Shown one piece after another: positions 50,463 through 58,836 of a stretch of 64,000 nucleotides of DNA. Each line of letters opens with the position of its first letter. The stretch's first letter is position 1. The notes under the pieces are model-generated. The model ran no database searches. It was not told the DNA's origin and saw only the letters and a list, made by a program, of their open reading frames with translations. The stretch covers positions 1 to 64,000 of the forward strand of contig NZ_JACHZB010000006.1 in the NCBI RefSeq assembly GCF_014193255.1, written 5' to 3'. Both the position numbers and the translations under genes were made by a program. Source of the DNA: Rhizobium sp. BK196 (GTDB taxonomy: Bacteria; Pseudomonadota; Alphaproteobacteria; Rhizobiales; Rhizobiaceae).

Positions 50463-51556
50463 TAAAGTTCCTGGACCTGCACGCACAATATCTTTCGATC
50501 AAGTCCGATATCGATAATGCAATCGCCAGGGTCCTGGCGAGCAGCGCTTTTATCGGCGGTCCGAACGTCAAGGAATTCGAGCAGGCCTTTGCCGATTATG
50601 TCGGGACTGAATTCTGCATCGGTGTGGCAAATGGGACGGATGCGATCGAGATCGCGCTCGAAGCCTTGGCACTTCCTGGAGGCTCGGAGGTCATCATTCC
50701 TGGCAATACCTTTATCGCCAGTTCGGAAGCTGTCACGCGAAGCGGTTTGAAAGTAGTTTTTGCCGATGTCGATCCCGGCAACTATACGCTGACCGCAGAG
50801 ACGGTGCGGGCAAAGCTCACACCGCGTACCAGCGCCATCATGGCTGTCCACCTCTATGGTCACCCATGCGATATGGTTGCCCTCAAGGAGGTTGCTGACG
50901 AGCATAGTCTGAAAATCCTTGAGGATTGTGCGCAGGCGCACGGCGCGACCTGCCACGGCAAGACCGTTGGGACGATTGGCGACATCGCCACGTTCAGCTT
51001 TTATCCCGGGAAGAATTTGGGCGCCTATGGCGACGCAGGCGCAATCGTGACAGGAGATGCCGATTTGGCAAAGCGTGCCCGCATGATTGCCAATCACGGG
51101 CGCGTTGCGAAATATGACCACGACTTCGAAGGGAGAAATTCCCGCCTCGACGGTCTTCAAGCGGCAATTCTGTGTGCAAAGCTGCCGAACCTGCCGGCGT
51201 GGACGGAAAGACGTATTGCAATTGCCGATCGCTATATCGCTGAGCTTTCCGACGTAAGTGAGATAGTCTTACCGCGTCGCGCAAATTGGGCCAAGCAAGT
51301 CTACCATCTCTTCGTTATCCGAACCGATAGACGAGACCAGTTGAGCGCGTGGCTGGCAGAGAAGGGCATTGAAACAGGCGTCCACTATCCGGTCGCCTTG
51401 CCGAAGCTGAAGGCCTACGATTATCTTGGCCAAGGCCAGGAGGATCTTTTCGTCAATCAGGCAGACAAGACGCTTCTCAGCCTGCCGATTGGTGAACACA
51501 TGTCCGACGCCGACGTTGTGACTGTGTCGACTGCGATCAAATCCTTCTTCGGTTGA
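50459..51556 (+). CDS. PLP-dependent 3-ketosugar aminotransferase (WbpE-like)
   Basis: A 365-residue DegT/DnrJ/EryC1 aminotransferase opening MIKFLDLHAQYLSIKSDID. Signature parts: FIGGPNVKEFEQAFADYVGT, VANGTDAIEIALEAL, LEDCAQAHGATCHG with the pyridine-binding Asp, and the Schiff-base Lys in FSFYPGKNLGAYGDAGAI. The sequence is of the WbpE/WlbC/QdtB kind that transaminates C3 of a keto sugar, clearly different from the LegC-like enzyme at 37391. It is coupled (ATGA) to the acetyltransferase and followed five bases later by wzx. Confidence 0.87.
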   Translation: MIKFLDLHAQYLSIKSDIDNAIARVLASSAFIGGPNVKEFEQAFADYVGTEFCIGVANGTDAIEIALEALALPGGSEVIIPGNTFIASSEAVTRSGLKVVFADVDPGNYTLTAETVRAKLTPRTSAIMAVHLYGHPCDMVALKEVADEHSLKILEDCAQAHGATCHGKTVGTIGDIATFSFYPGKNLGAYGDAGAIVTGDADLAKRARMIANHGRVAKYDHDFEGRNSRLDGLQAAILCAKLPNLPAWTERRIAIADRYIAELSDVSEIVLPRRANWAKQVYHLFVIRTDRRDQLSAWLAEKGIETGVHYPVALPKLKAYDYLGQGQEDLFVNQADKTLLSLPIGEHMSDADVVTVSTAIKSFFG

Positions 51557-51560
51557 TTTG

Positions 51561-52844
51561 ATGTTCAACCTGCAGGTCGTTCGTTCGGTATTCGTATTCA
51601 CCGCCACGAATGCATTGGCCTCGGGGCTCCCACTGCTTCTTTTGCCGATCCTAACGCGTGTGCTCTCGCCGGAGGACTACGGTCTCGTCGCTATGTATTC
51701 CGTGTTCTTAACTGCACTTGGGGCCCTGACCGGACTGAGCGTTCACGGCGCTGTCGGGATGCGTTACTTTGATCGAACCGAGATTGATTTCCCCAAATAT
51801 GTGGGTTCGTGCTTGGCAATATTGGTTGCAACGACGAGTATCGTTTTCGTTTCAGTCACTCTTCTCCAGGTTCCCTTAATCGCTTTAACCAATTTGCCGG
51901 GAAAATGGCTGCTGATCGCGGTGTTAACCTCTGGGATGCAGTTCCTCCTGCTGACAATGCTGTCGATCTTCCAGTCTGCAAAGCAAGCCGGCATGTTCAG
52001 CCTGCTTCGAATTGGTCAGGCTGTAATTGATGCCTTATTATCTCTGGTGCTTGTCGTTTCTTTTGGGCTTGCGTGGGAGGGACGGCTCATCGGTATGTCC
52101 TTGGCGATCGCCATTCTCGGCGCAATATCGCTGGGGATGCTATTTTACGGTCGCTGGATCGATCTCAATATTCGCGTCGACTACGTGCGGAACGCCTTGA
52201 AGTTCGGTGTTCCCCTCGTCCCCCATGTTGTCGGCGGCATGCTTATCGCCATGGTCGATCGGTTGTTGATCACCAATTTTCTCGATCTCGCGAGCACTGG
52301 CATCTATATGGTCGCTATCCAAATTGGATTGGGTGTGAATTTGCTTTCGGACGCTTGCAGCCGTGCCGTGTCTCCGTGGCTGATCGAGGCGATTAAGGAG
52401 AATAGACATCAGAAGAACGTACTCATTGCGAAATTCTGTATGATCTACTTTGCTGCTCTTCTCATCTTAGCGATGATGGTGGGGTTTCTCGCTCCTTGGA
52501 TCCTTCCGTTCCTTGTTGGTCAGGCGTTTATGAACGCGTCTTCTTTTGTAATGCTCATTGCACTGGGTCAGGCTTTTGGAGGTATGTATCTGATTGTCGC
52601 CAATGTGGTCTTCTATCGCGAAAAGACGGCATATCTTGCCGGCATTACAATATCTTGCGGCATATTGAATCTCGCCCTGGCTTATTTGCTCCTGCATGTC
52701 GGAGGCCTGCAGGGTGTCGCCCAGGCCTATGCCGTTGCTCAGCTCTTGATGTTCTTATCAGTCTGGATTTTTTCGCAAAAGTTGCATCCACTGCCATGGT
52801 TCGAAGCAGCGCGGGCCCTGTTCCGGGGAAAGCGGGTCGCGTGA
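51561..52844 (+). CDS. wzx: Wzx-type lipid-linked repeat-unit flippase
   Basis: A 427-residue polytopic membrane protein with about twelve helices. MFNLQVVRSVFVFTATNALA, PILTRVLSPEDYGLVAMYSV and late GTPIVPHV-type sequence (FGVPLVPHVVGGMLIAMVDR) are typical of the polysaccharide transport (PST/MOP) family. It moves undecaprenyl-linked oligosaccharide across the inner membrane. ATG 51561 is used; the TTG just before it is not needed. Its presence shows the cluster uses a Wzx/Wzy route. The stop overlaps the next gene's GTG. Confidence 0.9.
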   Translation: MFNLQVVRSVFVFTATNALASGLPLLLLPILTRVLSPEDYGLVAMYSVFLTALGALTGLSVHGAVGMRYFDRTEIDFPKYVGSCLAILVATTSIVFVSVTLLQVPLIALTNLPGKWLLIAVLTSGMQFLLLTMLSIFQSAKQAGMFSLLRIGQAVIDALLSLVLVVSFGLAWEGRLIGMSLAIAILGAISLGMLFYGRWIDLNIRVDYVRNALKFGVPLVPHVVGGMLIAMVDRLLITNFLDLASTGIYMVAIQIGLGVNLLSDACSRAVSPWLIEAIKENRHQKNVLIAKFCMIYFAALLILAMMVGFLAPWILPFLVGQAFMNASSFVMLIALGQAFGGMYLIVANVVFYREKTAYLAGITISCGILNLALAYLLLHVGGLQGVAQAYAVAQLLMFLSVWIFSQKLHPLPWFEAARALFRGKRVA

Positions 52845-54277
52845 CCAAGGACACTAATCTTACGGAAGCCGAGGTCAGCGCAATCGTGCGCTCATTTGAA
52901 GAGCGATGGGATCTTTTCTCGAAAGTCGTTGATGGTGTATGCCTGTGGCAGCTGATTCGCTTTGAAGTATCGTTGCGGAAGCAACGGGGCGGGCTAATTC
53001 GCGCTCCCCTGTCGCGCAAGCGACTGGTCATTGGCGTACTTTTCGGTATTCTGCAGTATCTTTTACCGGGCAGACGGTACCACTACCTATGCAAGACCTA
53101 TGATTCAGCTCATCGCGGAATCCAAGCAGACCAAGCGGTGGACATCTACTTTGACGCCTTGTGTGATGAGATCCATGGAGGGGCTAAGATCTCTTCATAC
53201 GATGCCGCCGGCTTCGAAGACAGAACCTCTATCGCAAGACGCCGTCCAGTCTTTGACGATACGTCTATCATCGTCTTAAGCGCAATTCTCGGGCGTTATT
53301 TCCCGTTTAAGTCAACGGATCCGGTCTTCAATCTGCTTGCCGACGCACTTGGCCAGGAGTTCGGCTTTAGTGATTATACGGCTGGACGCTTGGCAAGGCA
53401 CTACAATGTGTTTCGTTGGCGATCCTATCTTTACAGCTTGGTCCTCAGAAAATTCGCGCCAGCTGTTGTTCTGGTGCCTGACAGCGGGCAATTTGCATTG
53501 ATGGATGCATGCCGAAACGGGGGAGTGGCATTTGTCGAGCTGCAACACGGTGTATTCACAGCGGTTCATCCCAATGTTCTTCCCGAGGAATTGTCGTCTA
53601 AGACGAATGTTATCAAGCCTTCGATCCTAGCGGCCTATGGCAATTTTACCCGCGAGGTCCTTCAGGGGACGGCCCTGGAAGCGGAAGGCCGGATCGAGGC
53701 TGTCGGCGCACTTTCCATCGAGCGTGCAAGGCTACTGCGCGATTCGATGTTCCAACCGTCTGAAGAGATCAAAGTTACAATCACCACCCAAGGTGTTGCC
53801 GCGCAGCAATTATGCCACTTTGTCATTGTATTCCTCCAAAACGCAAGTGTGCCGATCAAGATCCACATTAAGCTTCATCCCGCCTATGACGTCGAAGAGG
53901 AACTGTATGCTCAATATCTCGGACACGAACCACGTGTGGAGATCATTTCGGGAAAGTCAACTCGTTCAACCCATGAGTTGATCGCTCTTTCCGATCTGCA
54001 TTTGAGCATATCTTCGGCGTCGCATTACGATGCACTTGGAATTGGTACGCCGACTGGGATTATTCCTTTTGAAACCTATCAATCGGTTGCTGCGATACTG
54101 CAGCATGACGGTGCGTTTCTGGTAGACAATCCCGAAAGGTTTGCGGCAATTGTCTCCAGAAGAGGTTGGCCAGTAGTTCCCGTCAAAACAAAGGATCACT
54201 TCTTTGCGCAAGGTTTCGTAGGGAATATGACACGGTTGCTGGATCCACAGAGAGAAGGTTACGAAGCGACGAAATGA
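52841..54277 (+). CDS. Unrecognised protein, candidate GT-B glycosyltransferase
   Basis: A 478-residue soluble protein without signal peptide. The N-terminal 130 residues (VTKDTNLTEAEVSAIVRSFE onward) are helical and basic. The C-terminal half has VAFVELQHGVFTAVHPNVLP, an LQHG motif seen in some capsule-type glycosyltransferases. It also has IKIHIKLHPAYDVEEELYAQ and a DLHLSISSASHYDALGIGTP stretch resembling the donor-binding site of CDP-glycerol- or sialyltransferase-like GT-B enzymes. A nonulosonate transferase is a reasonable guess but unproven. GTG 52841 overlaps the wzx stop (GTGA); the frame is open further upstream inside wzx. The stop overlaps the next ATG. Confidence 0.6.
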   Translation: MTKDTNLTEAEVSAIVRSFEERWDLFSKVVDGVCLWQLIRFEVSLRKQRGGLIRAPLSRKRLVIGVLFGILQYLLPGRRYHYLCKTYDSAHRGIQADQAVDIYFDALCDEIHGGAKISSYDAAGFEDRTSIARRRPVFDDTSIIVLSAILGRYFPFKSTDPVFNLLADALGQEFGFSDYTAGRLARHYNVFRWRSYLYSLVLRKFAPAVVLVPDSGQFALMDACRNGGVAFVELQHGVFTAVHPNVLPEELSSKTNVIKPSILAAYGNFTREVLQGTALEAEGRIEAVGALSIERARLLRDSMFQPSEEIKVTITTQGVAAQQLCHFVIVFLQNASVPIKIHIKLHPAYDVEEELYAQYLGHEPRVEIISGKSTRSTHELIALSDLHLSISSASHYDALGIGTPTGIIPFETYQSVAAILQHDGAFLVDNPERFAAIVSRRGWPVVPVKTKDHFFAQGFVGNMTRLLDPQREGYEATK

Positions 54278-54897
54278 CCGAAATCACCATCATCGACTAC
54301 GGGACTAGTAACCTTGGTTCCATGCAAAACATGCTCAAGAAGCTTGGTGTCGGTTCGCGTTTCGCAACTACTCCGGAAGATGTGCTTGCTGCAGAGAAGA
54401 TTATCTTGCCAGGGGTCGGCTCATTCGATGCGGGCATGCGGACGCTGAAGGCTACCGGAATGATCGAGAGTTTAAATCATGTGGTTATCGAGAAGCAGGT
54501 TCCTATTCTGGGGGTCTGTCTCGGCATGCAGATGCTGGGCGCCGGGAGTGAAGAGGGCGTGGAGACTGGCCTGTGCTGGATCGATGCTCGTGCGGTTCGG
54601 TTCGACAATGCAAGCAACCCCGAGATGCGCGTACCGCATATGGGCTGGAATGAGGTCGATGTAAGAAAAGTCTCGCCACTAACGGAGGCAACTCCCGGGC
54701 GGCCGCGGTTCTATTTTGCCAACTCCTACCACGTCATTTGCAATGACCCCGCAGACGCCCTGTTGGAAACCGAATACCATGGCCTGCGCTTTACATCGGG
54801 CATCGAAAGAGGCCACATTCGTGGCGCGCAGTTCCATCCTGAAAAGAGCCATCGCTACGGAATGTGGTTGCTCAAGAATTTTGCAGAAAATTGCTGA
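54274..54897 (+). CDS. HisH-like glutaminase subunit of trio 2
   Basis: A 207-residue class I glutamine amidotransferase: IIDYGTSNLGSMQNML, oxyanion strand ILPGVGSFDAGM, nucleophile in LGVCLGMQMLGAG and His/Glu in AQFHPEKSHRYG. The triad is complete. It belongs to the WbpG-HisH2-HisF2 type of set described for Pseudomonas acetamidino-sugar synthesis. ATG 54274 overlaps the preceding stop (ATGA). It is a diverged paralogue of the 48164 gene, about as similar to it as to ordinary HisH, so this is not a recent duplication. Confidence 0.9.
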   Translation: MTEITIIDYGTSNLGSMQNMLKKLGVGSRFATTPEDVLAAEKIILPGVGSFDAGMRTLKATGMIESLNHVVIEKQVPILGVCLGMQMLGAGSEEGVETGLCWIDARAVRFDNASNPEMRVPHMGWNEVDVRKVSPLTEATPGRPRFYFANSYHVICNDPADALLETEYHGLRFTSGIERGHIRGAQFHPEKSHRYGMWLLKNFAENC

Positions 54898-54904
54898 GGT
54901 TGAG

Positions 54905-55666
54905 ATGCTCGCGACAAGGGTAATTCCCAGCCTGCTCCTAAAAGGTTCCGGGCTCGTCAAGACGACAAAATTCAAGAACCCCGTTTACATCGGCGATCCC
55001 ATAAACGCGATCAAGATCTTTAACACCAAGGAAGTTGATGAATTGGTGCTTCTGGATATCACCGCGTCGAAGGAGCGCCGGGGGCCTGCGTTTGAAACGA
55101 TTAGGAACATTACAAACGAGTGTTTCATGCCGCTCTCCTATGGCGGCGGCATTCGATCGATCGATGATATTCGCGCGATCCTGAAGGCAGGTATCGAGAA
55201 GATTGTCGTCAATCATGCGGCGATCGCTGACCCGGAGCTCATCAAGAAGGCCGCAACGGAGTTTGGAAGCCAAGCCGTCATTGTCTCCATCGACGTGAAG
55301 AAGTCACTGTGGGGAGGTTACCAAGTCTATTCCTCAAGCGGTGCAAAGGTTTCGGAAAAAGATCCGGTTCGATGGGCCAGAATGGTTGAAGGACTTGGCG
55401 CCGGCGAGATCTACCTCACCGCCGTTGACAATGAAGGCACAATGAAAGGTTACGATCTGGAACTCATCCAGTCCGTTTCCAGTGCGGTCAGAATTCCGGT
55501 TATTGCCTCGGGTGGCGCCGGTACGATAGAAGACTTTCGAATGGCAAAATCCCAAGGCGGAGCTTCCGCTGTGGCCGCTGGTGCCATGTTTGTTTTTCAG
55601 GGGCCGCATCGTGCGGTTCTCATCACCTATCCGCCTCGCGATGCGCTGGAGCGCGCGCTCGGCTAA
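54905..55666 (+). CDS. HisF-like subunit of trio 2 (HisF2 type)
   Basis: A 253-residue beta/alpha barrel starting MLATRVIPSLLLKGSGLVKT. The strand that in true HisF reads CLDVKDG and carries Asp11 reads SLLLKG here, so the essential acid is lost, exactly as in Pseudomonas HisF2 of O-antigen clusters. The second site is kept (IVSIDVKKSLWGG). It also has KNPVYIGDPINAIKIFN, LSYGGGIRSIDD and TAVDNEGTMKGYD. It cannot be an IGP cyclase; an ammonia-channel role for the next gene's product is expected. GAGG stands before the ATG. Confidence 0.9.
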   Translation: MLATRVIPSLLLKGSGLVKTTKFKNPVYIGDPINAIKIFNTKEVDELVLLDITASKERRGPAFETIRNITNECFMPLSYGGGIRSIDDIRAILKAGIEKIVVNHAAIADPELIKKAATEFGSQAVIVSIDVKKSLWGGYQVYSSSGAKVSEKDPVRWARMVEGLGAGEIYLTAVDNEGTMKGYDLELIQSVSSAVRIPVIASGGAGTIEDFRMAKSQGGASAVAAGAMFVFQGPHRAVLITYPPRDALERALG

Positions 55667-55690
55667 GTTGCTTTCAGGAGATCCGTGCCG

Positions 55691-56797
55691 ATGATCGTTT
55701 GCACGCGTTGCATCATGGACACGACCGACCCCGACATCAAATTTGACGCTGATGGGGTCTGCAACCATTGCTATCGGTATGACACCGTTTCCAAGACGCG
55801 CCTCGTCGCCGTCGACGAACGCGAAAGCCGGTTGAATGCCTTAGTGAACGAAATCAAGCAGGCCGGCGCCGGCAGGGACTACGATTGCGTCATCGGTGTG
55901 AGCGGCGGCGTCGATAGCACCTATGTCGCCTGGCTCGTGAAGGAGCTTGGATTGCGTCCCTTGGCCGTTCACCTCGACAACGGCTGGAATTCCGAGCTTG
56001 CTGTCGCCAATATCGAAAAGACCCTGAAAACTCTGAATATCGATCTGCACACACACGTGCTCAACTGGGACGATTTTAAGGATCTTCAGCTGTCCTTTCT
56101 CAAAGCCTCGACGCCCGATGGTGAGGTGCCGACCGACCACGCAATATTTGCGCTCCTTTACAGATTTGCCGCGAGATATGGGTTACGCCACGTCATCACC
56201 GGCACGAATGTAATCTCTGAGGCGATCCTTCCCGAAAAATGGGGCTATGGGTACTTTGATTGGCGTTATATTAAGAGCGTCCATCGCAAATTTGGTAGTG
56301 CGAAACTCACCAATTACCCTCATTTCTCGATTTTGGATTTGTTTTACTACGTCTTCTTAAAAAAAATACGGATGGTTTCCGTTCTGAATTTCGTTGAATA
56401 CGACAAGAAGAAAGCGATGGAAATTCTGGAGGGTGACCTTGGTTGGATATACTATGGAGGGAAGCATTATGAATCCATATATACACGTTTCTACCAGGCT
56501 TATATTCTCCCCCGCAAGTTTGGTATTGATAAACGAAAGGCCCATTACTCGAATTTGGTGCTGTCGGGGCAAATGACTCGGGATGAAGCTATCGAGGCGA
56601 TGCTGCAGCCCGTATACCCGGAACACATGTTGGAGGAAGATAGGGAGTACACGATTAAGAAACTCGGCATGTCGGAGGCAAGCTTCGAGGCGATGATGCA
56701 GGCTCCGTGCAAGACGTTTGAAGATTATCCAAACAGTCACGGTTTCTTCGAGTTCGCCAAGAAGGCGGTGAACGCGACGCGTCAATATATTGGCTGA
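55691..56797 (+). CDS. N-acetyl sugar amidotransferase, trio 2 (WbpG-like)
   Basis: A 368-residue PP-loop amidotransferase: zinc-ribbon-like CTRCIMDTTDPDIKFDADGV with CNHC, PP-loop VIGVSGGVDSTYVAW, HLDNGWNSELAVANIEK, ITGTNVISEAILPEKWGYG and a C-terminal PVYPEHMLEEDREYTIKKLG. It matches WbpG, which converts an N-acetyl to an acetamidino group on ManNAc(3NAc)A-type sugars in Pseudomonas. It probably acts on the 3-acetamido sugar built by the genes at 48932-51556. ATG 55691 is preferred over the GTG at 55685 because AGGAG lies ten bases upstream. Confidence 0.88.
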   Translation: MIVCTRCIMDTTDPDIKFDADGVCNHCYRYDTVSKTRLVAVDERESRLNALVNEIKQAGAGRDYDCVIGVSGGVDSTYVAWLVKELGLRPLAVHLDNGWNSELAVANIEKTLKTLNIDLHTHVLNWDDFKDLQLSFLKASTPDGEVPTDHAIFALLYRFAARYGLRHVITGTNVISEAILPEKWGYGYFDWRYIKSVHRKFGSAKLTNYPHFSILDLFYYVFLKKIRMVSVLNFVEYDKKKAMEILEGDLGWIYYGGKHYESIYTRFYQAYILPRKFGIDKRKAHYSNLVLSGQMTRDEAIEAMLQPVYPEHMLEEDREYTIKKLGMSEASFEAMMQAPCKTFEDYPNSHGFFEFAKKAVNATRQYIG

Positions 56798-56807
56798 TCC
56801 GTTTCCG

Positions 56808-58826
56808 ATGCGTTATAGGCCCGAAATAGATGGTCTGCGGGCGATATCCGTTTTCGCAGTCGTTATTTTCCATGCGGAATTCTTCTGGCGGGGCAAGCAA
56901 ATCCTGCCGGGAGGATATCTAGGGGTCGACGTATTTTTTGTCATCTCCGGCTACCTTCTTACTACCATCCTACTCGATGAGTTGGCTGGCGGTCGGGTGG
57001 ATTTCTGGCGTTTTTATATGCGCCGCATTCGACGTATATTACCCGCCCTTTACGTTGTTATCGGCATTTCAACACTGGGGGCTATTTGGCTTCTTCCGCC
57101 GGATTCGCTGAAGGAATTTTCGAGTAACGGCCTGGCCGCTCTGTTTTTTGTCGCAAATATATATCTATGGCTGACGCAGGATTATTTCTCTGAGGCGGCC
57201 GGCCTTTCAAGCCTTCTTCATCTTTGGTCGCTTTCGGTCGAGGAACAGTTCTACGTTGCTTATCCGTTGCTGCTTGGTCTCATTTATAGATTTAGCCTCG
57301 GGAAGCCCACGAAATATCTAATCGGCCTTAGCACATTTTCGCTTATTCTTGCTCTTGGATTGCAACGTTCACAGCCAGCGGAGGTGTTTTATCTTGTCCA
57401 ATTTCGCGCATGGGAGCTGTTGGCCGGTTCCATCGTCGCTGCGGTTCGCCGGCATCGGTCGTCTTTAGTCCAGACTGGATTGTCCGGGAGCCGGTTTTTT
57501 CCGCTGTTTGGAGGCGTGGCGCTCCTGGTGGCTTTCGTTCTTGGTCAACCACTGGGCCTTGCCGGTTACGCCTTTACCGTTCTCTCAATTGTCGGCGCCT
57601 GCAGTATCATAGCTTTCGCGGGGAACGGCGATTGGATGAGCCGCCTGCTTTCCTCCCGTCCTTTCGTCTGCATCGGTCTCGTTTCCTATTCCTTCTACCT
57701 TTGGCATCAGCCGATATTCGCCCTTGCTCGTCACTATGCCATCGGCGAGATTTCGAATTTGCAACGAGTTCTGCTGATCGCAACGGCAGTAACGATGGCG
57801 GCCTTGACTTGGTTGCTTGTTGAAAAGCCCTTCAGAAAAGCGGGTGCTTTCAGCAATTTGACGGTATCGGTGACGTGCACCGCGACCACTATGGTTCTTG
57901 CGATCGTCTTGTCGGTAAATATGATCACCGAAGGGTTGCCACAACGCTATACGCCAGAACAGCAGGCAATGATGTCCGTGTCAGCCGAACGCGGGACATT
58001 GAGCCTCAAGGGGCAAGACTGCAAATCGGCTTCGATTGAAAGGGTTTGCGTGATTGGCTTGCGGAGCGTTCCTCCCACGTGGGCCGTGCTCGGTGACAGC
58101 CATGCCGAGACCCTTTCGGACGCGTTGTCGCAGCTTTTTGAAAAGCTTGGTGTGTCGGCTGAAATGCTCACCTATCCTGGCTGCCCGTATGTATTAGGCG
58201 TCGATCCTGTCTATACGACGGAGCACTGCGCCAATTTTGCAAGCGCTGTATTGGGCAAGCTAAGGCACGACCGTATCACCACCGTCGTGATAAACGACAG
58301 GATCAGCGCCTACATGGAAGGGACACGGTTTGACAACGAAGAGGGTGGCATAGAACCGGGTCAGCCGATCCCCGTGCAGGTAAAAGGGGTAACACCGGCA
58401 AACGAACTCGACCGGATCCTAGGAGTTCAAGCAGCGCTTTCGAACACCATACAGACGTTGCTCGATAGTGGATTGACAGTGATCTACATCGCGCCAGTGC
58501 CGGAGGTCGGCTGGAACGTGCCTCATACAGTGCTCAAACTGACTGCGACAGGAGCAATGCCGCTTACCACCGCTCGACAGGTCTACCTTGATCGCATTCG
58601 AAGAGTATACGACGTTTTGCAGGGGTTCGATGGCCGGTCGAATTTTCTCGCTGTCTATCCGGAGGCCGTTTTCTGTAACAAGGAGAGCGGACGCTGCATC
58701 ACCCATACCGCCAACCGATTGCTGTACACGGACACGGACCATCTTAGCCGGGAGGGCGCTACCATGCTCGTTGATTATATGACAGAGCAGCTACGGAAGT
58801 CTCGCATGATTCCAGCGGAGCGATAG
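56808..58826 (+). CDS. OafA-type O-acyltransferase with C-terminal SGNH domain
   Basis: A 672-residue protein. The N-terminal AT3 domain has about ten to eleven membrane helices (MRYRPEIDGLRAISVFAVVI, GGYLGVDVFFVISGYLLTTI, SLSVEEQFYVAYPLL with the conserved His/Glu region, SFYLWHQPIF). After about residue 380 a periplasmic SGNH hydrolase-like domain follows with GDSHAETLSDAL (catalytic Ser) and DTDHLSREG (Asp/His). Such fusions O-acetylate O-antigen or peptidoglycan units after export. The ATG at 56808 begins the domain; a TTG at 56790 would overlap the previous gene. Start has only a weak ribosome site. Confidence 0.9.
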   Translation: MRYRPEIDGLRAISVFAVVIFHAEFFWRGKQILPGGYLGVDVFFVISGYLLTTILLDELAGGRVDFWRFYMRRIRRILPALYVVIGISTLGAIWLLPPDSLKEFSSNGLAALFFVANIYLWLTQDYFSEAAGLSSLLHLWSLSVEEQFYVAYPLLLGLIYRFSLGKPTKYLIGLSTFSLILALGLQRSQPAEVFYLVQFRAWELLAGSIVAAVRRHRSSLVQTGLSGSRFFPLFGGVALLVAFVLGQPLGLAGYAFTVLSIVGACSIIAFAGNGDWMSRLLSSRPFVCIGLVSYSFYLWHQPIFALARHYAIGEISNLQRVLLIATAVTMAALTWLLVEKPFRKAGAFSNLTVSVTCTATTMVLAIVLSVNMITEGLPQRYTPEQQAMMSVSAERGTLSLKGQDCKSASIERVCVIGLRSVPPTWAVLGDSHAETLSDALSQLFEKLGVSAEMLTYPGCPYVLGVDPVYTTEHCANFASAVLGKLRHDRITTVVINDRISAYMEGTRFDNEEGGIEPGQPIPVQVKGVTPANELDRILGVQAALSNTIQTLLDSGLTVIYIAPVPEVGWNVPHTVLKLTATGAMPLTTARQVYLDRIRRVYDVLQGFDGRSNFLAVYPEAVFCNKESGRCITHTANRLLYTDTDHLSREGATMLVDYMTEQLRKSRMIPAER

Positions 58827-58836
58827 GACGGCAGAC

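Noticed and set aside
52496..52840. 115-codon N-terminal extension of the putative glycosyltransferase
   Set aside because: It lies wholly within wzx in a different frame; GTG at 52841 with GTGA overlap explains the start.
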